Assembly: GCA_036386515.1 (NCBI GenBank)
Contig: DASVVO010000052.1
Location: 1-64,000, forward strand
DNA: 64,000 nt
Source of the DNA: JAIVJZ01 sp036386515
GTDB taxonomy: Bacteria > Acidobacteriota > Blastocatellia > Pyrinomonadales > Pyrinomonadaceae
Direction: 5' to 3'
The notes beneath the pieces were generated by a model that had not been told where the DNA came from, did not search any database, and saw only the letters and a program-made list of their open reading frames with translations. Position numbers and translations under genes: made by a program. Shown piece after piece: positions 37,958-45,706 of this stretch; positions within the stretch are counted from its first letter, which is position 1, and each line of letters starts with the position of its first letter.

Positions 37958-38317
37958 ATGAGCGAAAGCGAATTTGTCAACGATGTCAGCGACGCCAATT
38001 TTGACGCGGAAGTTTTACAGTCGGATCGTCCCGTGCTCGTGGATTTTTGGGCGGCATGGTGCGCGCCCTGCCGGATGATCGCGCCGACGGTGGCGCAGGT
38101 GGCGGAGAAATACGCGGAGAACGCGCGCGTCGTCAAGTTGAATGTCGATGAGAACCCGAACGTGCCGCAGAAGTACGGCATCAAGGGCATCCCGACGTTG
38201 ATCCTGTTCAAGAACGGCAAAGAGGAAGAACGCGTGGTGGGCGCGACGAGCAAGGAAGCCATCTCGCGCATGATCGACAAGCACGTCAACGCCGGCACGG
38301 GCGCGGCGAATGCCTAA
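37958..38317 (+). CDS. trxA: Thioredoxin
   Basis: 119 aa from ATG 37958, 9 nt after AAGGAG (ATG 37949 overlaps that ribosome site). Redox motif WCAPC in VDFWAAWCAPCRMIAP, cis-Pro in IKGIPTLILFKNG. Cytoplasmic disulfide reductase and likely electron donor for ArsC and MsrA in this window. A weak terminator follows near 38331-38376. Confidence 0.96.
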   Translation: MSESEFVNDVSDANFDAEVLQSDRPVLVDFWAAWCAPCRMIAPTVAQVAEKYAENARVVKLNVDENPNVPQKYGIKGIPTLILFKNGKEEERVVGATSKEAISRMIDKHVNAGTGAANA

Positions 38318-38330
38318 GTTTTATCGTCGC

Positions 38331-38376
38331 GGAAACGGGCGCGGGGCGGCATTGACAGCACGTCTCGCGCCGTTTC
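38331..38376 (+). terminator. Probable terminator after trxA
   Basis: GAAACGGGCGCG pairs with CGCGCCGTTTC with one bulge; a loop of about 20 nt and only a short T content make it a modest terminator. Confidence 0.5.
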
Positions 38377-38461
38377 TGTGGTTGTCGTCAAACAGTCTTT
38401 TGATTGTTTACGCGCGCCGGCGGGCGTTTACCTTCCGCAACGCGCGACTCCCGGACGCTCG

Positions 38462-38896
38462 ATGAAACAAACCACCACCAACAGCCGCTTGAAAAGCGCG
38501 AGTCGTTCCCAGAAGAACAGCAAGCGACGCTTACTGGAGGAACGATTGACGGCGGCGAAGCGTCTGCGCGCCGTCGAGGACGCGCGCTTTCGCGCCCGGC
38601 AGGCGCAAGGCAAGTTGCGCCGTTTCGTCAGCGCAAACTTCCGCAAGCAGGAGGTGATCGATGCGCTCGCGCTCCGGCGCGGCGACTGCAACCGTTGCGG
38701 GGCGTGCTGCGAAATACTCTTCAAATGCCCCTTCCTCAAGAAGCACTCGGATGGCACGTCCACCTGCGGCATCTACGAAGACCGCCCCAATCAATGCCGC
38801 CTGTTCCCCATCGAACGTCGCGACCTCGATGAAGTGCGCGGCCAATGCAGTTTCTACTTCATCGAAAAACCGATCAAGCTGGAAAGAGCCAGTTGA
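38462..38896 (+). CDS. YkgJ family Cys-cluster protein
   Basis: 144 aa from ATG 38462. Basic N-terminal helix region (residues 1-60), then the CxxCxxCC domain (GDCNRCGACCEILFKCPFL, CGIYEDRPNQCRLFPIE, QCSFYFIEKP), a putative zinc- or iron-chelating fold. Function unknown; some relatives accompany protein modification or metal handling. Between trxA and purA with a hairpin element after it. Confidence 0.8.
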   Translation: MKQTTTNSRLKSASRSQKNSKRRLLEERLTAAKRLRAVEDARFRARQAQGKLRRFVSANFRKQEVIDALALRRGDCNRCGACCEILFKCPFLKKHSDGTSTCGIYEDRPNQCRLFPIERRDLDEVRGQCSFYFIEKPIKLERAS

Positions 38897-38900
38897 AGAG

Positions 38901-38979
38901 AGTGATGGGTGATAAGTGATAGGTGATAAGAAAGACCCATCAGTTTTCTCTTATCACCTATCACCTATCACCCATCACT
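38901..38979. repeat. Iterated-arm inverted repeat (GTGATAG words, AGAAAGACC core)
   Basis: Arms 38901-38930 and 38950-38979 match at 29 of 30 positions, each with four GTGATGG/GTGATAA/GTGATAG copies. Core AAGAAAGACC. Located immediately before purA. Confidence 0.9.
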
Positions 38980-38987
38980 GAATCATC

Positions 38988-40310
38988 ATGTCAAAAGTTA
39001 TCGTTGTCATCGGCGCACAGTGGGGCGATGAGGGCAAGGGCAAGATCGTCGATCTGCTCGCCGAACGCTTCGACATCGTCTCGCGCTACCAGGGCGGGCA
39101 CAACGCCGGCCACTCCGTCTACGTCGGCGAGCGCGCATTCGTCCTGCACCTGATCCCTTCCGGCATCATCCACCCCGGCAAAACCTGCGTGCTCGGCAAC
39201 GGGATGGTCATCGACCCGAAAGCCTTCTTCGAAGAGGCCGACCGCCTCGCCGCGCAAGGCCTGGAGGTCACGCCCGCGCGCGTCCTCGTCAGTTCGCGCG
39301 CGCATTTGATTCTCCCCTACCACCGCGCGCTCGACCACACGAGCGAGGAACGGCTCGGCAACGAAAAAGTCGGCACGACGCTGCGCGGCATCGGCCCCGC
39401 CTACGAAGACAAGGCGGGGCGGCGCGGCATCCGCGTGGCCGACGCGCTCGTGCCCGAAGTGTTGCGCGCCCGCATCGAACGCAATCTGGAAGACGCCAAC
39501 CGCATCATCCAGGCCTACGGCGGGCAGCCCTTAGACGTAGAAGAGGTCTTCGCGGAGACGACGCGGCTCGTCGAACGCCTCGCGCCCTTCATCGCCGACA
39601 CGACGCATTTCCTGAACCGCGCCGCGCGCGACGGCCGCTCGATCTTGATCGAAGGCGCGCAGGCCACACTGCTCGACGTGGATCACGGCACCTACCCCTT
39701 CGTCACCTCTTCAAACACGACGGCCGGCGGCGCAAGCGTCGGGACGGGACTCGCGCCCCATCGCATCACGGGCGTGCTCGGCATCGTCCGCACCTACACG
39801 ACCCGCGTCGGCGAAGGCCCCTTCCCGACCGAGATGCTCGAAGGCGAAGCGGAAATCGGACAACTGATCCGCGAGCGCGGACGCGAGTACGGCGCGTCCA
39901 CGGGTCGCCCGCGCCGCTGCGGCTGGTTCGACGCCTTTGCCACGCGCTACGCCGCCGAGATCAACGGCTTCACCTCCGTCGCGCTCACCAAACTCGACGT
40001 GCTCGACGCGCTCGACCAGATCAAGGTCTGTACCGGCTACCGCCTCGACGGACGCGCGGTTGAATCCTTCCCCGCCGTCTCGCAGGACTTGCGCCGTGTC
40101 GAATCCGTCTACGAAACGCTTCCCGGCTGGAACACCTCCACCGAAGGCATCACCGAGATGGGACAACTTCCCCCGAACGCGCGCGCCTACGTCGAATATC
40201 TCGCGCGCGCGATGGAAGTTGAAATCGGCCTCGTCTCCACCGGCCCCGAGCGCGACCAGACGATTCTCAACCCCGGCTCCGCCCTCGATGCGTGGCTCAA
40301 AACACAATAA
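38988..40310 (+). CDS. purA: Adenylosuccinate synthetase
   Basis: 440 aa. GTP site GAQWGDEGKGKIVDLLAERFD, catalytic Asp/His (DEGKG and GGHNAGHSV), IMP-binding LIEGAQATLLDVDHGTYPFVTSS. Converts IMP and aspartate to adenylosuccinate using GTP, first step of AMP branch. Start codon lies 9 nt after a hairpin element, with no clear ribosome site. Confidence 0.97.
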   Translation: MSKVIVVIGAQWGDEGKGKIVDLLAERFDIVSRYQGGHNAGHSVYVGERAFVLHLIPSGIIHPGKTCVLGNGMVIDPKAFFEEADRLAAQGLEVTPARVLVSSRAHLILPYHRALDHTSEERLGNEKVGTTLRGIGPAYEDKAGRRGIRVADALVPEVLRARIERNLEDANRIIQAYGGQPLDVEEVFAETTRLVERLAPFIADTTHFLNRAARDGRSILIEGAQATLLDVDHGTYPFVTSSNTTAGGASVGTGLAPHRITGVLGIVRTYTTRVGEGPFPTEMLEGEAEIGQLIRERGREYGASTGRPRRCGWFDAFATRYAAEINGFTSVALTKLDVLDALDQIKVCTGYRLDGRAVESFPAVSQDLRRVESVYETLPGWNTSTEGITEMGQLPPNARAYVEYLARAMEVEIGLVSTGPERDQTILNPGSALDAWLKTQ

Positions 40311-40458
40311 CGGGCGACAGGCTTGCCCGCCACCAACAACGTATGTAAAATGATTCCCACGCGTGGACGTTGCAAGAATCAGCCTTCAACGCAACTCATC
40401 CGACGAGTTGATCCGCACCTGGCCGCGGACACACACGCGCACATGCACTCTCCACTTT

Positions 40459-40531
40459 GGGCCGATAGCTCAGTCGGTAGAGCAAGTGGCTTTTAACCAC
40501 TGGGTCGCAGGTTCGAGTCCTGCTCGGCTCA
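40459..40531 (+). tRNA. tRNA-Lys (anticodon TTT)
   Basis: 73 nt: acceptor GGGCCGA with TCGGCTC, D arm TAGCTCAGTCGGTAGAGC, anticodon stem AGTGG/CCACT around CTTTTAA (TTT), T arm with GTTCGAGTC, discriminator A. The accessory island begins directly downstream, a classic integration context. Confidence 0.96.
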
Positions 40532-40542
40532 TCAATTTAATC

Positions 40543-40581
40543 AATAACTTACGGGGAGACATAATCTCCCCGTAAGTTATT
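40543..40581 (+). terminator. Terminator after tRNA-Lys(TTT)
   Basis: 16-bp perfect stem (40543-40558 with 40566-40581), 7-nt loop, followed by TTACCC. Confidence 0.75.
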
Positions 40582-40781
40582 TACCCGCTTTCATACCTGC
40601 TTACAATTCTCTATTTTTCAATTAATTCCACATATATTCTAAACCTTAAAGTAAACGGCTTTAGGTTGAGTCTTATTGCAAGAAGAGAAGCTTAAGCTCA
40701 TCTTTAGGGATGAGCATTTACTTTTGAACAGACTTGGTCAACATAAAATCTTTCCATTTACAAATAGTTTATTGTGGGAAT

Positions 40782-41030
40782 ATGATGTCAGATATGGGAA
40801 AGCTGTTAAGTACTACTGAAGTAGCCGTTCGTCTTGGCATTACAGTGCCCCGCATTCAAACCTTTATTTGGGAAGGTCGCCTGCCGGCACAAAAAATTGG
40901 TCGGTCTTATGCGATAGATGAAGACGATCTTAAGTTGGTCGAAAATAGAAAACCAGGGAGGCCAAAAAAGCGATTAAAGATAGGGCAAACAAAAACACCC
41001 AAAGATAAAAAAGTACGTAACTCAAGCTGA
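40782..41030 (+). CDS. Small excisionase-type helix-turn-helix protein
   Basis: 82 aa from ATG 40782 (or 40785). LLSTTEVAVRLGITVPRIQTFIWEGRLPAQKIGRSYAIDEDDL is the MerR/excisionase-like HTH_17 fold (helix-turn-helix plus a wing). The C-terminal tail is strongly basic (RKPGRPKKRLKIG), with an AT-hook-like GRPKK sequence. Probably a transcriptional regulator of the operon, or an excisionase relic. It is 97 bp upstream of the methyltransferase, on the same strand. Confidence 0.8.
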   Translation: MMSDMGKLLSTTEVAVRLGITVPRIQTFIWEGRLPAQKIGRSYAIDEDDLKLVENRKPGRPKKRLKIGQTKTPKDKKVRNSS

Positions 41031-41127
41031 CTCGACATATTGAGCTTTACTGACAGTAAGACCAAACATTCAACTGCTTTAACATACGTTTACTTTCCAC
41101 TCTAGTTAGGTCGCTCGTACAAACCTG

Positions 41128-42453
41128 ATGATTGAAGACCAAGACTTGCCAGAACTGAAAACTTTTCGTCGCCTTGAACGTCAACTGCCTTTTGCGGTGG
41201 ATGAGTCGTTCAGCCGACTTGTAACGGCAAACGGAAATGCAAAGCTACCAGTTCATAGGTGGTTTCCATACAAAGAGAGCTTTTCCGCAGACCTACTTAA
41301 GACTGTTATTGAGCAGCTTACACCACAAGTTGGAACTAACTTTAGATTGCTTGATCCTTTCTGTGGTGTTGGGACTACACTAATAGCTGCACAGGAATTA
41401 AATAAGCAGGGGTATAAAATCTCGACGACAGGTATTGAATGCAATCCATTCACTGCCTTCGTTGCTAAGACAAAAGCTAGCTGGAGAGATATTGATAGCA
41501 ATAAACTAAAACTTACGGGTGATCGAATTCTCAACAGACCAACACCCAATGATTTGCCGATTCCGCCGCTATCCAGCCTGACAGAAGGCCGCTGCATGTC
41601 TAGGCAAGTGGCGAGAAGAATCGTCGATGTGCGGAATGCTATTCTGAGAGTTAAGGATGAGGCAACACGTAATGGTCTACTCTTAGGGCTTGCTGCTACT
41701 ATAGAGCCTGTTAGCAAAGTCAGGAAAGACGGTCGTGCTTTACGCATCGTTGATAAATCGCCAATACTTCTTGCACCCGCTTTGCGCGGTCGATGGTCTC
41801 AAATAGGGTCTGATGCAACTTTTTTCCAAGGACTATTACCTTCAAGCCTCCATCCTACAGTGCTTTTTGGTGATGGTAGGTTACCATCAAGATTTGGTCT
41901 AAGCTCAGGCACATTCGATCTTATTCTAACATCGCCTCCTTACCCTAATAATATAGACTACAGCGAGGTTTATAAGCTCGAATTGTGGCTATTGGGTTTC
42001 ATAAGGGATGGCAATGAATTCTTGCAATTACGTAAGACAACATTTCGCAGCCATCCAACAGCGAGTTTCCCAGTTCCTTCTACTGAGTTTACGCAACAAC
42101 TTCACAGCGGCAAACTCCACAAGCTACTTTGGCCGATGCTTGAGCGAATCCAAGCGTCAGATCATAAGTGGCGCTCACGTCTAGTAATCGGATATTTCTC
42201 TGATTTGTGGTTATCGCTTGAGGAATATTATCGATGTGTACGACGCGGGGGATATGTAGTCTTCGTGGTTGGCAATTCCTTGCATGGGCGTTCAGGGGAT
42301 GCCTACCTTATTCCGACAGATATAGGCCTTGCGGTCATAGCTGAATCAGTAGGCTTTACTGTTGAGAGAGTGCTTTCGGCACGATCTCTAAAAAGACGAC
42401 TTCAAGGCAATCATTTCCTTAGAGAATCCCTAATAGTGCTGAAGAAGAGATGA
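41128..42453 (+). CDS. DNA methyltransferase (DPFCGxGTT...SPPY type)
   Basis: 441 aa. SAM-binding motif I is LLDPFCGVGTTLIAA (about 73-87), followed by TGIECNPFTAFVAKTKA (motif II). The catalytic motif IV is ILTSPPYPNNIDYSE (about 266-280). SPPY favours amino-methylation (N4-C or N6-A). About 180 residues between motifs I and IV could carry target recognition. No restriction endonuclease gene is adjacent. It overlaps the next gene by 4 nt, so their translation is coupled. It could mark self DNA for the sensor and nuclease encoded downstream, which is my inference. Confidence 0.88.
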   Translation: MIEDQDLPELKTFRRLERQLPFAVDESFSRLVTANGNAKLPVHRWFPYKESFSADLLKTVIEQLTPQVGTNFRLLDPFCGVGTTLIAAQELNKQGYKISTTGIECNPFTAFVAKTKASWRDIDSNKLKLTGDRILNRPTPNDLPIPPLSSLTEGRCMSRQVARRIVDVRNAILRVKDEATRNGLLLGLAATIEPVSKVRKDGRALRIVDKSPILLAPALRGRWSQIGSDATFFQGLLPSSLHPTVLFGDGRLPSRFGLSSGTFDLILTSPPYPNNIDYSEVYKLELWLLGFIRDGNEFLQLRKTTFRSHPTASFPVPSTEFTQQLHSGKLHKLLWPMLERIQASDHKWRSRLVIGYFSDLWLSLEEYYRCVRRGGYVVFVVGNSLHGRSGDAYLIPTDIGLAVIAESVGFTVERVLSARSLKRRLQGNHFLRESLIVLKKR

Positions 42454-44357
42454 GCAAACAAAATGAGCAACTAGGGTTCGAAGCATCAGCCTACATACAG
42501 CGCCTGATCGGCCGCGAACTCATTAGCACTGAAGAGTTGGCCATCATTGAGTTTGTAAAGAATGCTTATGATGCCGGCGCGACTCGCGTTGTAATTACTA
42601 TTCAAGCTCAATCGAAGCATGAACCGGGCGAAATTACTATCCGTGATAATGGCAGCGGGATGACTATCGACAGCTTGAAGCGGATATTTATGTTTGCGGG
42701 TTATAGTGAAAGACCCAATGAGGTTAATACATCTCCGAGAGTACCAACCGGAGAAAAAGGGATAGGCAGGTTTGCCGCTGACAAACTCGGACATGAATTA
42801 TTGGTTATTACTAAATCTCAAGGCTCTAAGGAATCTCTATGTGTTGATATTAATTGGGATGCCTTCGACAATCGAAAAAGCAAATTCAGCGACATTAAAT
42901 TCCCTTTAACTTATCGACTTGCGACAGAACTAGCCGATGTAGATAGCGGTACATTTTTGCGTATTTCGCGGCTGCGTATGCAGTGGACAAAGGCGCGCAT
43001 AGAAGCTTTACACCGATCATTAGCTGATCTTCTTGATCCCTTCAATCCTCCTAGTGACTTTGAAATTGATCTCCAGATTCCAAGTTCGCTTGAGTTAACT
43101 GGATTAATAACACCGCCACCTGTAATGAGACCTGACATTAAACTTTACTTCAAGATTGAGAATGTCGGAAAGGTGAAGAGGACTATAGTTGCTCCATCTT
43201 TGAAAACAAAGAAGGAAACTTCTACTACCACATCAGTTGCAGCAGCAAAGGAACTCCGGGGACTAGAAGGTCGATTACATTATTTCTTGAAAAGGCCTAA
43301 TAAAACTGAAAGAAAGGGATTATTTCCCGGAGTGCGCCTATACCGCGATGGCTTCAGAGTAGAGCCATTTGGTCGAACGTATGATTGGTTAGGGGTAGCT
43401 GAAAAGAAGGCCAAACGTGCTGGGCATGCCCACATTGTCCCTTCTCATCTCTTTGGATTTATTAGTACGTATCGAAGGAAAAATCCAGACATACGCCACA
43501 CGACTAGTCGTGAAACATTTTTAGAAGGGGAAACTGTTCAGTCTATGCTTCGCTTCCTCCGCGAGCAGCTTGAGTTTCTGGAGGGCAATATTAAAACTGA
43601 GGTAACAGAGCCTCGTTGGAAAGAAAGCAGAGAACAGCAGGCACGGGAACAGGCACGAGAACTCGAACGTGGTCGTTTTCAGACGTTGAGCATAATGTCA
43701 ATGGGTCTTGCGCATGAATTGCGACAGCCACTCCAAGCCATCCGAGCTGAAGCAGAAAACATTCGTGACCGCCTGCAACAGCTCAACATAGATGATGAAG
43801 ACATCGGAGAAGCACAGAAAAGTATTGATGAGAATGTTACGAGGATCGATAGCAATATTCGAGCTATTGCAGCAATTTCGACTGGCAGCCCTGAGGCTAT
43901 TGAAACTACAGACTTGGCGAAGTTCGTTCGCGAACAATGTGAGATATTGCTGCGGCCAAGGTGCAATAGTGCTGGAGTAAACCTAGTCCTGCAATTACCT
44001 CGAACACAGCAAGCAAGAATTAACAAAATGACAGTAACAACCCTGCTCGCGAACTTAGTGCAAAATGCGCTTGATGCGCTTGAGGCACATAACGGAGGTG
44101 AAACAAAGGAGATAAAAGTAACTCTATCAAAATCGAATGATGTTCATATCCTTAATGTTATTGATAATGGCCCAGGCATCGATGATGAAACACGTCCAAA
44201 AATTTTTCAGCAATTCACAAGTAAGAAGACTGGGGGGTGGGGTATTGGATTATCAACGTGTAGCTCCTTAGTCAAGTTGCATGAGGGCAAGATTGAGTTC
44301 ACATCTCGAACCGGCCTAGGCACATCATTTCATATAGAACTACCAGACGCCTCATAA
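42450..44357 (+). CDS. Dual-GHKL sensor: MORC/Hsp90-like ATPase fused to histidine kinase
   Basis: 635 aa without TM segments, so cytoplasmic. N-terminal GHKL ATPase: N box ELAIIEFVKNAYDAGA (about 28-43), G1 IRDNGSGM, G2 TGEKGIGRFAADKLG (about 99-113), as in MORC/Hsp90/MutL-type clamps. A middle domain follows, with a charged helical linker (about 380-410). HisKA has His in GLAHELRQPLQAIRAEAENI (about 420). HATPase_c has N box LVQNALDALEAH, G1 DNGPGID and G2 GGWGIGLS. The N-terminal clamp may sense DNA or RNA and drive phosphorylation of the adjacent receiver; this is inferred. Confidence 0.88.
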   Translation: MSKQNEQLGFEASAYIQRLIGRELISTEELAIIEFVKNAYDAGATRVVITIQAQSKHEPGEITIRDNGSGMTIDSLKRIFMFAGYSERPNEVNTSPRVPTGEKGIGRFAADKLGHELLVITKSQGSKESLCVDINWDAFDNRKSKFSDIKFPLTYRLATELADVDSGTFLRISRLRMQWTKARIEALHRSLADLLDPFNPPSDFEIDLQIPSSLELTGLITPPPVMRPDIKLYFKIENVGKVKRTIVAPSLKTKKETSTTTSVAAAKELRGLEGRLHYFLKRPNKTERKGLFPGVRLYRDGFRVEPFGRTYDWLGVAEKKAKRAGHAHIVPSHLFGFISTYRRKNPDIRHTTSRETFLEGETVQSMLRFLREQLEFLEGNIKTEVTEPRWKESREQQAREQARELERGRFQTLSIMSMGLAHELRQPLQAIRAEAENIRDRLQQLNIDDEDIGEAQKSIDENVTRIDSNIRAIAAISTGSPEAIETTDLAKFVREQCEILLRPRCNSAGVNLVLQLPRTQQARINKMTVTTLLANLVQNALDALEAHNGGETKEIKVTLSKSNDVHILNVIDNGPGIDDETRPKIFQQFTSKKTGGWGIGLSTCSSLVKLHEGKIEFTSRTGLGTSFHIELPDAS

Positions 44358-44369
44358 TTGAGAAGACAT

Positions 44370-44867
44370 ATGCCTGTCACAAGAATTCTTGTCGTTGATG
44401 ATGAAGCGGCCATTTCAAATGCATGGCAGCGCGCCTTACGGAATGCCGGATATTTCGTAAGAACCGCAAACACAGCTAATAGTGCATTAACTCTATGCGA
44501 GGAACATTCTTTTGATGTCGTTATACTCGACTACCTCATGCCTACAATGAGAGGGTCAGAACTGCTTACCAGAATTAGAAGAATCCAACCCATGATTCGA
44601 TCAATATTAGTATCAGGACAACTTGATACAGATATAGATGAAAACACCCTTAGCGCAGACTTAAAGCAAAAAGTCGAAGCTGATATTTACTTTCATAAGC
44701 CTGTGTCGAATCAACGTCTGAGGGAAGCTATTGCTAGTTTGTCCACTGACGACCCACTCAAGGATTGGAAAAAAGTTGCAGATAGAACCCTTCAGGCTAA
44801 GAAAGTAACAATAAAGGGAGCAAAGGCAACAGCTAAGGATTTAGACAAGCTGAGAAAGAACCGGTAA
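44370..44867 (+). CDS. Stand-alone response-regulator receiver domain with basic tail
   Basis: 165 aa from ATG 44370 (a TTG at 44358 is also in frame). Receiver domain with acidic pair VVDDE, phospho-acceptor D54 in ILDYLMPT, Ser in ILVSGQ and Lys110 in YFHKPVS. After the receiver, about 45 residues form a Lys/Thr-rich tail (TLQAKKVTIKGAKATAKDL) with no known output domain. Cognate kinase is the preceding gene (12-nt gap). The output is probably the PIN protein, or DNA bound by the tail. Confidence 0.9.
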   Translation: MPVTRILVVDDEAAISNAWQRALRNAGYFVRTANTANSALTLCEEHSFDVVILDYLMPTMRGSELLTRIRRIQPMIRSILVSGQLDTDIDENTLSADLKQKVEADIYFHKPVSNQRLREAIASLSTDDPLKDWKKVADRTLQAKKVTIKGAKATAKDLDKLRKNR

Positions 44868-44874
44868 CATCACT

Positions 44875-45363
44875 ATGCCGACTTATTTCTTTGATACATC
44901 TGCTTTGCAACATCGTTATTTTGACAGCGACTATTCGAAGCGAGTCAGATACATTATCTCAAATACAAAGAATGATTGTTTTATTGCAGACCTCACAATA
45001 TTGGAAATAGCAAGTGCAATTGGGAATAGATGCAGACAAGGTTACTTACGCAACGAACGTTACGATGAAGCTGACAAGAAGTTTTGGACGGATGTTTCTA
45101 CCGGGAGGCTAACAACGCGGATTACTACACCACGTGAAGTTGTGCGTGCGCGTGATCTCTTAAGATATGCAGGAATAATCAAACGGCGAAAGCTCGGTAG
45201 TGCAGACGCTCTAATTGCTGTTTGCGCTTTGGAGCTTGCTCTAGAGCTAAAAGAAAGGGTTATCTTTTATACTGGAGACTGGGGATTGTACAGTATTATT
45301 AGAGATATTGATGCCTATAATCTCACGTTAAGACTCCGTTTTTTGGGAATTCCTAAATACTAA
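44875..45363 (+). CDS. PIN-domain nuclease (VapC-like)
   Basis: 162 aa, a single PIN domain. The four acidic metal ligands are visible: D7 in YFFDTSAL, E44 in LTILEIASAIG, D111 in LGSADALIAVCAL and D135 in FYTGDWGL. Such Mg2+/Mn2+-dependent nucleases cut RNA (tRNA or mRNA). There is no small VapB-like antitoxin next to it; its 7-nt distance from the receiver gene argues that the receiver or sensor takes that role. The last gene of the operon. Confidence 0.87.
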   Translation: MPTYFFDTSALQHRYFDSDYSKRVRYIISNTKNDCFIADLTILEIASAIGNRCRQGYLRNERYDEADKKFWTDVSTGRLTTRITTPREVVRARDLLRYAGIIKRRKLGSADALIAVCALELALELKERVIFYTGDWGLYSIIRDIDAYNLTLRLRFLGIPKY

Positions 45364-45461
45364 ATGCCTCTCCGGCTTTGAACGGCACTACTCAGATAAC
45401 CAGAAGCAATGATTTTCTAACAAACATTATTCGGTATAAAGACAAATATGTAATTAGTGAC

Positions 45462-45513
45462 TAATCGGATACAATCGGACATCCGCTAGTGCGTGTCCGG
45501 TTGTGTCCGATTA
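45462..45513. repeat. Inverted repeat (TAATCGGA...TCCGATTA)
   Basis: 20-nt arms (45462-45481 and 45494-45513) match at 18 positions, and partial symmetry extends 6 nt further on each side. Each arm also repeats ATCGGA/CGGACA words, so it looks like a protein-binding site or a terminal repeat as much as a terminator. Lies about 100 bp after the PIN gene. Confidence 0.75.
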
Positions 45514-45538
45514 ATGACTGTTAGCCATTCCTAGTGGG

Positions 45539-45706
45539 TCATTTGTCGAAATTGGACTCAGTTCTGAGCATCTGCAAACACCCAACGGCTTCCACTAGTG
45601 TGCGCTTCCACTGGGCAATATCCCGACAAATAGTTGAGCGATGTACACCTAGTTCTCTCGCCAATCGAGCTTGTGAACCGCGAATGCGTCCGGCGGCGGG
45701 TGTGGC
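45539..45706 (-). pseudogene. Truncated helix-turn-helix protein fragment
   Basis: Minus-strand frame ending at TGA 45539-45541 encodes RIRGSQARLARELGVHRSTI and CRDIAQWKRTLVEAVGC, a good HTH (ARELGVHRSTICRDI). No start codon precedes it; a TGA sits directly upstream at 45707-45709, so the N-terminus is missing. It overlaps the end of the IS1-like fragment in another frame. Confidence 0.55.

Larger units (their letters stand above)
40582..45538. mobile_element. AT-rich accessory island (candidate defence island)
   Basis: Base composition drops sharply after the tRNA-Lys terminator and the GC-rich style returns only near 46.5 kb; codon use changes accordingly (A/T third positions). Contents: HTH protein, methyltransferase, dual-GHKL sensor, receiver, PIN nuclease, then an inverted repeat and decayed transposon DNA. 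I could not find an integrase or a copy of the tRNA 3' end at the far side, so the boundary and mechanism are unknown. 40582-40781 holds no gene that I can support, only the likely island promoter. Confidence 0.75.

Noticed and set aside
41128..42453. A classical type II restriction-modification system
   Set aside because: The neighbouring genes are a sensor, receiver and PIN nuclease; no recognisable DNA restriction endonuclease domain is encoded.
40582..45538. Identity of the island operon as Detocs or as a BREX/DISARM variant
   Set aside because: Detocs uses an effector fused to the receiver and has no methyltransferase. BREX and DISARM need PglX/PglZ or a DrmA-DrmB helicase pair, none of which is present.
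40459..45538. An attachment-site copy of the tRNA-Lys 3' end at the far edge of the island
   Set aside because: I searched by eye for GTTCGAGTCC and CTCGGCTCA-like sequences after 45363 and found none.
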